Shown: positions 5,682-11,073 of the stretch, in pieces | Position numbering within the stretch: the stretch's first letter is position 1 | Layout: every line of letters begins with the position of its first letter | DNA from: CBDVAK01 sp965371945 | GTDB taxonomy: Bacteria; Pseudomonadota; Gammaproteobacteria; Competibacterales; JAHEDQ01 | NCBI GenBank assembly: GCA_965371945.1 | Contig: CBDVAK010000103.1 | Location: forward strand, 1-11,073 | Reading direction: 5' to 3' | Length of the DNA: 11,073 nt | Made by a program: the position numbers and the translations under genes | Notes under the pieces: generated by a model | Databases searched by the model: none | Seen by the model: the letters and a program-made list of their open reading frames with translations, nothing else | Told to the model about the DNA's origin: nothing

Positions 5682-6411
5682 CGATAAAGGTGCCCGTGGT
5701 GTAGCTGGCCTGCTCGGACAGCAGCCACATGATGGCACGGGCTACCTCATCCGGACGGCCACCCCGTCGCATCGGTACCGAATGCCTGAGTCTTTCAACC
5801 CTGCCGGGCTCACCGCCGCTGGCGTGAATGTCAGTATCGATGATCCCGGGCCGCACCGCGTTGACCCGAACCCCGTCGGTTGCCACTTCCGCGGCCAGGC
5901 CAATCGTGAAACTGTCGATAGCACCTTTGGACGCGGCATAGTCGACATATTCGTTGGCGCCACCCAGCCGGGCGGCCATCGAAGACAGATTGACGATGGC
6001 GCCTCCGGTTCCACCGAAGCGTTTGGACATGCGCCGCAGTGCGGCTCGGGCACACAGAAACGAACCTACTATGTTGGTATTGAACACACGCTTGAGACGG
6101 GCTGCATCCAGATCCTCCACGCGGGCCTGCGATTCCAGAATCCCGGCGTTGTTGACCAGCGCGGTGACAGGCCCGAGTTCGGCATCGACCGTGTCGAATA
6201 GTTGTTCGACCTGGTCCTGGACGCCAACATCCGCGGCCACCGCGATCGCGGTACCCCCCGAGTTTTCGATGTGCTCGACCACCTGCAAGGCGGCCCTTTG
6301 GTTGTGCAGATAGTTGACACAGACGCAGTATCCGCGCTCATTCGCCAGTCGGGCGGTAGCGGCACCGATGCCACGACTGCCCCCGGTCACGACCAGCACG
6401 CCACTCATCAT
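5662..6411 (-). CDS. Short-chain dehydrogenase/reductase (FabG/glucose-dehydrogenase-like), 249 aa
   Basis: This is a classical SDR with a full set of motifs: TGGSRGIG (9-16) for NAD(P) binding, NNAG (87-90), Asn113, Ser144 and the catalytic Tyr158-x3-Lys162 (YAASK). 'RPGIIDTDIH' (188-197) is the usual segment after the active site, and the protein ends in 'GTFIDVSGGR', a normal SDR C-terminus. Length is typical. It should be a soluble NAD(P)(H)-dependent oxidoreductase acting on a hydroxyl or keto group. Arg13 in the glycine-rich loop fits NADP preference, but this is not decisive. Ribosome site GAGGTGAG lies just upstream. Two adjacent ATGs exist (6411 and 6408), and the second has the better spacing. 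Substrate and pathway are unknown and neighbours give no clear hint. Confidence 0.92.
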   Translation of the reverse strand: MMSGVLVVTGGSRGIGAATARLANERGYCVCVNYLHNQRAALQVVEHIENSGGTAIAVAADVGVQDQVEQLFDTVDAELGPVTALVNNAGILESQARVEDLDAARLKRVFNTNIVGSFLCARAALRRMSKRFGGTGGAIVNLSSMAARLGGANEYVDYAASKGAIDSFTIGLAAEVATDGVRVNAVRPGIIDTDIHASGGEPGRVERLRHSVPMRRGGRPDEVARAIMWLLSEQASYTTGTFIDVSGGR

Positions 6412-6538
6412 CTCACCTCACGATCCGGATGGTCACGCCATGGCCAACAGTGTGCGGCCAGTGGCATTGCCTCCACAACCGCCGGGTGAACGCCTCCACC
6501 ACATCGGCGCTAATCGTTGCAGATGGATGGATCAAGCG

Positions 6539-7045
6539 TTATTCCTCGGGAGGATGTATGAGCAACATGGGAATTCTTGTTTTTTGGGCTAGCGTATCGG
6601 CTATACCCCTAAAGAAGAACCGAGTTACCCCGACATGGGCGCGGGTGGACATGGCCACGAGATCGATTTTACTGTTGGTGATTACACGCAAAATTGATTC
6701 AACTGTATCTTTGCCAAACCCCACCACAATTGAGACCGTATAGCCCGCTTTCTTGAGCCGGTTGGTTACTGGCATCAGCTCGGTCTCAACGTGGGCTTTT
6801 ACGCTATCTTGCTGCTGGGAAGCATAAATGGGGTGGAGCGTTGGCCTTACAGGTTTATCACCAGGCCTCGGCACATAACCCGCCCTCAGGTCGGGTTTGC
6901 CAAATCCAACGCCACTGGGTGGTTTGATTACGAAGAACAAAATCAAGTCATTCTCTTCAGTAGAAAGAAATTTCTCTACATGAGGTAATATTTTCTTGCT
7001 TAGCTCGGATTGGTTCAGCGGAATCAGGACCTTATGTTTGGGCAT
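6539..7045 (-). CDS. Universal stress protein (UspA) family, 168 aa
   Basis: A single Usp domain begins KVLIPLNQSELSKKILPHVE with the family's first strand. It continues with an insertion of ~30 residues (GVGFGKPDLRAGYVPRPGDK and following), then VETELMPVTNRLKKAGYTVS, the 'IDLVAMSTRAHVGVTRFFFR' segment (127-146), and a closing strand IPMLLIHP. In ATP-binding Usps the last part carries G-x2-G-x9-G-(S/T). Here the residues read RAHVG then RGIAD, so the first Gly and the Ser/Thr after the last Gly are missing and nucleotide binding is doubtful. The protein is soluble and probably a stress-linked regulator or chaperone-like factor. A strong ribosome site, AGAGGA, sits about 8 nt before the ATG. 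A 127-bp gap (6412-6538) between this gene and the SDR gene shows nothing notable. Confidence 0.88.
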   Translation of the reverse strand: MPKHKVLIPLNQSELSKKILPHVEKFLSTEENDLILFFVIKPPSGVGFGKPDLRAGYVPRPGDKPVRPTLHPIYASQQQDSVKAHVETELMPVTNRLKKAGYTVSIVVGFGKDTVESILRVITNSKIDLVAMSTRAHVGVTRFFFRGIADTLAQKTRIPMLLIHPPEE

Positions 7046-7072
7046 GGCTAAATCCTCTATAAATTAACGTCA

Positions 7073-7160
7073 ACCAGGAGCCTGTCCGGGAACAGTGGTC
7101 GTAGCGAGGGCAATCAGGATTGTCCGCGATGATCAGTCCATTCCTGGACATGCTCCCGGT
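7073..7160. repeat. 88-bp imperfect palindrome (hairpin or MITE-like)
   Basis: Bases 7073-7092 pair with 7141-7160: ACC.GGAGC.TGTCC.GGAA against its complement, with 17 Watson-Crick pairs, one G-T and two mismatches. After a short mismatch the pairing resumes with a 2-bp shift (TGGTCGT against GATGATCA, then GCG/CGC) and ends at the centre in CAATC-AG-GATTG (7111-7122). The whole segment between the sulfatase stop and the stress-protein start can therefore fold into one long hairpin. It could be a miniature insertion sequence, a palindromic intergenic repeat or an mRNA-stabilising structure. Two flanking segments in the gap (7046-7072 and 7161-7246) show nothing else except the stress-protein ribosome site. 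Confidence 0.65.
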
Positions 7161-7246
7161 ATGCACCATGGGTGCGAATGGTAAGTCACTTGGCCACGTG
7201 TCGTTTTTCCCGATCAAACCTTTCAGTACAGCGCGCGCCGACGAGG

Positions 7247-8791
7247 TTATCGGGACCGCAACTCACGCACAACTCCATCGCGGGTCAGATTCATGTCGGT
7301 AAGGGCGGGATCGTCGTGTTCCATGCGCCAACTCAACATTTTCCCAGCGTACTCGAGCATCAACTCGTGGTAGGCGGGGTCGGCGGCAAGGTCAAGAAAT
7401 TCGTCCGGGTCTTGTTTACGGTCGAAGAACAGGTGCGGCAGCGCGGTAAAATGGACGTACTTATATCGCTCTCCGCAGATGATGTTAGCCGTGCATTGTT
7501 TCATTCCCAATCCCAGGGGGGTGTTTTCTTCAATTTCGTACGGACTCCTTAGATCGAACTCCGCATGGTATTCCCGTCGCCACTCTGGTGGTCTTTCACC
7601 GCGGCAGAACGGCTGCAGGGAATGACCATCACACTGCACTGGAATTTCCTGGCCGATCCCCTCAAGAATGGTCGGCATGACATCGACGCTCTCGGTGAAG
7701 GCGTTAACCACGGAACCACGAGCCTGGCGCGCCTCGGGCCTCGGGTCACGAATAATCAGGGGGATGTGGAAGGTCTGGTCGAAGTAACTGTACTTGGCAA
7801 ACATCCAGTGATCACCCAGGTGTTCACCGTGATCCGAGGTAAAGATAACCAGGGTATCGTCGTAGCTGCCGATCTCTTTGAGATAATTGACCAACCGCCC
7901 GATCTGTGTATCGACTTCCGATATCATGCCAAAGTATGTCGCCCGAATCTGACGTAAATCACGCTCCGAAATGGAAAGATTATCGCGCGAGTCGACACCG
8001 AAGGTATAACCATATCCCCGCTGATTGAATAGATAATACTCCAGCCAGGGGTGCTGCGCGGCCTCTTTCTCCGGCGTCTCCTGGCGCACGGGTAGCGGCA
8101 TGTCCCGCGCATCGTACAGATCGTGAAAAGGCTCCGGAACAACATACGGGGGGTGAGGTGAAAGGAAAGACAGGTGGACGAACCAGGGGCTATTCTGGCG
8201 CACCGAAAGGTATTTGATCGCCTCATCGACGAGGAAGGCGGTGTTGCTGTCCTCCGCCTTGAAACTGGCGGGCGCGAAGGTCTTGCCCATATTCTCCGCT
8301 CCCGGGTATGGGTGCTGAGGCTCGAACATATCCCAGGCATTGGTCGGTATCGGGTAACCCTTCAGCTTCAGATGCGCGAGCCACGGTTTCCAGCCGCCGG
8401 TTAAATGAGTGATTGGGACCATGCCCGGCAGCACGCCCTCATAACTGCCCAGGACATAGTCTCCGGGTGCGTACTGGCGTGGGTCGGGGCTGATGTCGGT
8501 ATATCCGAATAACGCCGGTTTGTAGCCGGCTTTGCGGGCCTCCAATGCCACGTTGGTGTGGCGGACATCGAGCGGCGTGCCGTTGAGAACCGAGCGATGG
8601 TTCTGCATGTACAAGCCGGTATAAAGGCAGGCTCGGGCTGGACCACAGGGTGTCGCCTGCGCAAAATGTCGCCTGAAAACGACCCCATCAGCGGCCAGTG
8701 TGTCCAGGTTCGGAGTCTTGACATGAGGATGGCCGAGCGCGGACAGGCATTCACCACGCCACTGGTCTGCTGTTATGAAGAGTATGTTCAT
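7247..8791 (-). CDS. Type I sulfatase / phosphonate monoester hydrolase family enzyme, 514 aa
   Basis: This is an alkaline-phosphatase-superfamily hydrolase. It starts MNILFITADQ, with metal-ligand Asp9. The signature C49-G-P-A-R53 followed by TG at 58-59 is the CxPxR motif whose Cys is oxidised to formylglycine, the nucleophile of sulfatases and phosphonate monoester hydrolases. Also seen are 'SPHPPY' (His213), 'TSDHGEHLGDH' (318-328; Asp320 and His321, metal ligands) and Lys333. Length fits the family. No signal peptide is present, so it should act in the cytoplasm. It lies 104 bp downstream of the transporter ATPases on the same strand, suggesting that the imported compound is its substrate. 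It may be a sulfate ester, phosphodiester or phosphonate monoester; sequence cannot tell. Maturation requires a formylglycine-generating enzyme or equivalent encoded elsewhere. The ribosome site is weak. The ATG is the first in frame. Confidence 0.92.
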   Translation of the reverse strand: MNILFITADQWRGECLSALGHPHVKTPNLDTLAADGVVFRRHFAQATPCGPARACLYTGLYMQNHRSVLNGTPLDVRHTNVALEARKAGYKPALFGYTDISPDPRQYAPGDYVLGSYEGVLPGMVPITHLTGGWKPWLAHLKLKGYPIPTNAWDMFEPQHPYPGAENMGKTFAPASFKAEDSNTAFLVDEAIKYLSVRQNSPWFVHLSFLSPHPPYVVPEPFHDLYDARDMPLPVRQETPEKEAAQHPWLEYYLFNQRGYGYTFGVDSRDNLSISERDLRQIRATYFGMISEVDTQIGRLVNYLKEIGSYDDTLVIFTSDHGEHLGDHWMFAKYSYFDQTFHIPLIIRDPRPEARQARGSVVNAFTESVDVMPTILEGIGQEIPVQCDGHSLQPFCRGERPPEWRREYHAEFDLRSPYEIEENTPLGLGMKQCTANIICGERYKYVHFTALPHLFFDRKQDPDEFLDLAADPAYHELMLEYAGKMLSWRMEHDDPALTDMNLTRDGVVRELRSR

Positions 8792-8815
8792 CAGATGCGC
8801 TGAGGGCGGGATCCC

Positions 8816-8831
8816 TTCGATAGATTCGATA
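8816..8831. promoter_or_regulatory. Direct repeat TTCGATA x2 upstream of sulfatase gene
   Basis: TTCGATA occurs at 8816-8822 and 8825-8831, a spacing of 9 bp, in the 104-bp gap between the dppF-like stop and the sulfatase start. This could be a pair of regulator half-sites or chance. The rest of the gap (8792-8895) shows no terminator, so read-through from the transporter genes is likely. Confidence 0.25.
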
Positions 8832-8895
8832 ATCGGAGCGGCGGCATAATTCTACGCTGGGTGGTCGCCGATTTCGAACCGCGATCCACAGGCTC

Positions 8896-9921
8896 CTAGG
8901 TGGGGTCAGCGACTGATGCTTGTGGGTCATCCATGAGTTCCTGCCAGCGGTGACAGGCGACATCGTGCTTGAAGCCCAACCCGCCAAGCTTCGGTTCTTC
9001 TGTGCGGCAGATATCGATGGCGTAGCGACAGCGGGTCTGGAATTTACAGCCCGGCGGTGGGTTGGTCGGCGACGGTATCTCACCTTCGAGCTTCTGCACA
9101 TTTCCCCGTTCATCGGGATCGAGCGACGGGATCGCCGACAGCAATGCCTTGGTATAGGGGTGTCGGGGGCCGGCGAACAGTTCGCGTGTCGGCGCGGTCT
9201 CTACCAGCCGCCCCAGATACATTACCGCCACATGGTCGCAGGTATGCGCTACCACGCTCAGATCGTGGCTGATAAAGAGGAACGTCAGTCCCATATCCTG
9301 TTGGATCGACTTCAGAAGGTTCAGTACATCCGCCTGGATCGACACGTCGAGGGCTGCAACGCTTTCGTCAGCCACAATGAAGTTCGGCTGCGAAACCAGC
9401 GCCCGCGCGATTGAGATTCGCTGCCGCTGGCCACCGGAAAAGGCGTGCGGAAAGCGCCGCAGATGTTCGAGATTGATCCGGCATTTCGTGGCGATTCCAC
9501 GCACGCGCTCGTCGGTCTCCTCACGGGTCCTGGTCAGTCTCATGATTTCCAGCGGCTCGGCGATGATGTCGCGCACCGTCATGCGAGGGCTGAGCGCGGC
9601 ATAGGGATCCTGGAAAATGAGTTGCGCGCGTTTGCGATATTCTTTCAGCTCGTTGCCCTTGAGCGACGGCAGATCATAGCTGACGTCACTATCCGAATAA
9701 GTTGCTGAGCCCCGGCTAATCGGCGCGGCGCGCAACAGGGCGCGTCCGAAGGTTGTTTTTCCCGACCCCGATTCACCCACCAATCCAAAGAAACTGCCCC
9801 GCTCTATGTCAACCGTGACGCCTTCAACCGCACGCACCACTGGAGGTGGCCCGAAAAGCTTGCCACCCCGGAGTGGAAAGTGAACCGACAGATCGTTGGT
9901 GGAAATAAGTGCCTCGCTCAT
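8896..9921 (-). CDS. dppF: Dpp/Opp-type ABC transporter ATP-binding protein (DppF-like), 341 aa
   Basis: This is the second ATPase of a dipeptide/oligopeptide-type importer. Walker A is GESGSGKT (49-56), Q-loop Gln104 in FQDPYAAL, signature FSGGQRQR (161-168), Walker B 'FIVADES' (181-187; Glu186), and the switch His219 in ISHD. The C-terminal oligopeptide-transporter extension starts at HPYTKALLSAIP (254-265) and carries four cysteines (292, 298, 305 and 323) in the arrangement known to bind an Fe-S cluster in related DppD/DppF proteins. Walker B has Ser187 where DppF-type proteins usually have Pro (DEP). The start ATGA overlaps the stop of the upstream ATPase by 4 bp, and AAGAAGG lies upstream. 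It acts on the cytoplasmic face of the inner membrane as a partner of the DppD-like protein. The symbol denotes family position, not proven dipeptide specificity. Confidence 0.93.
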   Translation of the reverse strand: MSEALISTNDLSVHFPLRGGKLFGPPPVVRAVEGVTVDIERGSFFGLVGESGSGKTTFGRALLRAAPISRGSATYSDSDVSYDLPSLKGNELKEYRKRAQLIFQDPYAALSPRMTVRDIIAEPLEIMRLTRTREETDERVRGIATKCRINLEHLRRFPHAFSGGQRQRISIARALVSQPNFIVADESVAALDVSIQADVLNLLKSIQQDMGLTFLFISHDLSVVAHTCDHVAVMYLGRLVETAPTRELFAGPRHPYTKALLSAIPSLDPDERGNVQKLEGEIPSPTNPPPGCKFQTRCRYAIDICRTEEPKLGGLGFKHDVACHRWQELMDDPQASVADPT

Positions 9922-10922
9922 GCCGGTATACCTTCTTTCTCTTTCAGTAGACAGGCAACCTCATGTCCATCTTCCGTCGTTGTGTATATCGGAACGCGTG
10001 ACTCGCATTCCGCACCGAGCGAGACCGGGCAGCGCGTATTGAAGACGCAGCCTGACGGCCGGTCAAGCGGTGAGGGAATGTCGCCCTTCACCGGGGTCAA
10101 CGGCATGTCGAGCTCGTCAAGTCTTGGCAGTGCGTTCATAAGTCCCTGGGTGTAGGGGTGGCCTGGTCTCCGGAGCACCGCCCGCACGCTGCCTTTCTCG
10201 ACCAATTTGCCGAGATACATGACGGCCACCCGATCCACTGTCTGGGCGATCACACCCAGATCGTGGGTAATGAAGAGGATCGCCATGTGAAACTCGCTCA
10301 CCAGATCCTTCATCAGGTCGATGACCTGGGCCTGAATGGTCACATCGAGCGCGGTTGTCGGTTCATCGGCGATTAGCAGCTTTGGTTTGGTCGAAAGCGC
10401 CATGGCGATCATCGCGCGCTGGCGCATACCGCCAGAGAACTCGAACGCATACTGGCTGAAGCGCTGTGCCGGATCCGGAATTCCCACGCGCGTCAGCATT
10501 TCGATGGAAACTTCCTTGGCCCTGGCCTTGTTCATGTCCGTATGGATCAGCAATTGTTCCACCATCTGATTGCCAATGGAGATGGCGGGGGCAAAACTTG
10601 CCATGGGTTCCTGAAAGATCATGGAAATCGCACCACCACGGATAACCATCCGTTCCTTCGGGCGGGTCAGCGAAAGCACATCAATTTCCTGTTCGCCGAT
10701 GTTCAGCTTGATGCTGCTGGCGGGGTCGTAGACGGCGTTATCCGGGTTCAGAAGCATCAGCGCCTTGGCTGTCACTGACTTGCCCGAGCCACTCTCGCCA
10801 ACCAGTCCGAGTACCTCGCCCGGTGCTATGTCGAAGGATACTGCCTCGACGGCGGTCACCAGACCTTCGTCGGTTCTGAACCGGATGGTCAGGTCTTTTA
10901 CTGAAATCAGCGGTTTCGTCAT
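9918..10922 (-). CDS. dppD: Dpp/Opp-type ABC transporter ATP-binding protein (DppD-like), 334 aa
   Basis: This is the first ATPase of the importer. Walker A is GESGSGKS (42-49), Q-loop Gln104 in IFQEPMASF, signature FSGGMRQR (162-169), Walker B 'LLIADEP' (182-188; Glu187), and His220 in ITHD. The C-terminal extension HPYTQGLMNALP carries Cys292, 298, 306 and 324, the Fe-S type pattern of the family. FSGGM-RQR and DEPTTALDVT are the usual DppD/OppD forms, against FSGGQ in DppF/OppF, which supports the assignment. The start overlaps the permease stop (ATGA) and only a weak ribosome site is seen, so translation is probably coupled. The ATPases form a heterodimer driving uptake of a peptide-like solute. 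Confidence 0.94.
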   Translation of the reverse strand: MTKPLISVKDLTIRFRTDEGLVTAVEAVSFDIAPGEVLGLVGESGSGKSVTAKALMLLNPDNAVYDPASSIKLNIGEQEIDVLSLTRPKERMVIRGGAISMIFQEPMASFAPAISIGNQMVEQLLIHTDMNKARAKEVSIEMLTRVGIPDPAQRFSQYAFEFSGGMRQRAMIAMALSTKPKLLIADEPTTALDVTIQAQVIDLMKDLVSEFHMAILFITHDLGVIAQTVDRVAVMYLGKLVEKGSVRAVLRRPGHPYTQGLMNALPRLDELDMPLTPVKGDIPSPLDRPSGCVFNTRCPVSLGAECESRVPIYTTTEDGHEVACLLKEKEGIPA

Positions 10923-11073
10923 TTCTTGGTATCTGCGTAAGGGTCAGCGGCATCACGCAGTCCGTCGCCCACGAAAACAAAGGCAAGCACCAGAGCGATG
11001 AAGAAAATCACCGGGATAAAATACCATTGGTAATTGAGCAGAACATCCGCGCTGGTCACGTTTTGCAGCATCA
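10919..11073 (-). CDS. dppC: ABC transporter permease, DppC-like, C-terminal 51 residues (partial)
   Basis: The gene enters from the right edge. Visible residues include a hydrophobic helix (WYFIPVIFFIALVLAFVFVG) and end in GDGLRDAADPYADTKK. The 'GDGLRDA.DP' ending after the last membrane helix is typical of DppC/OppC inner-membrane permeases. Its TGA overlaps the DppD-like ATG by 3 bp (ATGA). The second permease and the solute-binding protein would be expected further right, outside the window. Confidence 0.88.
   Translation of the reverse strand, partial: MLQNVTSADVLLNYQWYFIPVIFFIALVLAFVFVGDGLRDAADPYADTKK

Noticed and set aside
5587..6201. Plus-strand extension of the DUF4143 frame
   Set aside because: It shows no DUF4143 similarity beyond about 5586 and runs antisense through the SDR gene, which has all its motifs.
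7050..7073. TTGACG box as a promoter for the stress-protein gene
   Set aside because: On the minus strand TTGACG is only 6 nt from TATAGA, too short for a sigma70 -35/-10 pair, and no better -10 follows at 17 nt.
7076..8905. Shared 10-mer AGGAGCCTGT at 7076-7085 and on the minus strand near 8889-8898
   Set aside because: A single shared 10-mer is expected by chance in a window this size, and the flanks do not match.
1..11073. CRISPR array, tRNA, rRNA, intact transposase or defence system
   Set aside because: No regularly spaced repeats, no tRNA- or rRNA-like sequence and no recognisable transposase or defence domain was found by reading both strands.

Overview
The window looks like chromosomal DNA from a moderately GC-rich Gram-negative bacterium, most likely a free-living (perhaps marine or soil) proteobacterium. 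The grounds are Sec signal peptides, a HupE/UreJ-type inner-membrane protein with a membrane-anchored parvulin-like partner, a two-ATPase Dpp/Opp importer and an AraC regulator. No rRNA, tRNA, CRISPR array or intact transposase was found. Species cannot be named from the sequence.

Left part (1-3542): the N-terminal end of a thiamine-diphosphate enzyme of the acetolactate-synthase superfamily runs off the left edge on the minus strand. About 710 bp without a confident gene follow. They contain a 165-bp segment bounded by a 26-bp inverted repeat, resembling a small non-autonomous mobile element. Next, an AraC-family regulator (minus) is divergent from an exported ureohydrolase (arginase/agmatinase fold, plus), with a 151-bp shared control region between them. 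A hairpin lies about 110 bp after the ureohydrolase stop codon.

Centre (3543-5681): a membrane-anchored PpiC/SurA-like protein overlaps by 4 bp a HupE/UreJ-type metal-permease-like protein. The HupE reading frame ends inside a 76-codon internal fragment of a DUF4143 AAA ATPase gene, so this is a recombination scar. A short minus-strand ORF lies between that scar and the next gene.

Right part (5583-11073), all on the minus strand: an SDR oxidoreductase, a universal stress protein, an 88-bp imperfect palindrome, and a transporter cluster read right to left. The cluster is a permease C-terminus (DppC-like), a DppD-like ATPase, a DppF-like ATPase and then a type I sulfatase/phosphonate monoester hydrolase-family enzyme with an intact CxPxR formylglycine motif. 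The permease and ATPase genes overlap by 3-4 bp (ATGA junctions). The arrangement suggests import of a small peptide-like or sulfo/phospho-ester compound and its hydrolysis in the cytoplasm.

The most unusual points are the exported ureohydrolase next to a HupE/UreJ gene, the HupE-DUF4143 fusion scar, and two uncharacterised inverted-repeat elements (572-736 and 7073-7160). No defence or other clearly new multi-gene system was recognised.
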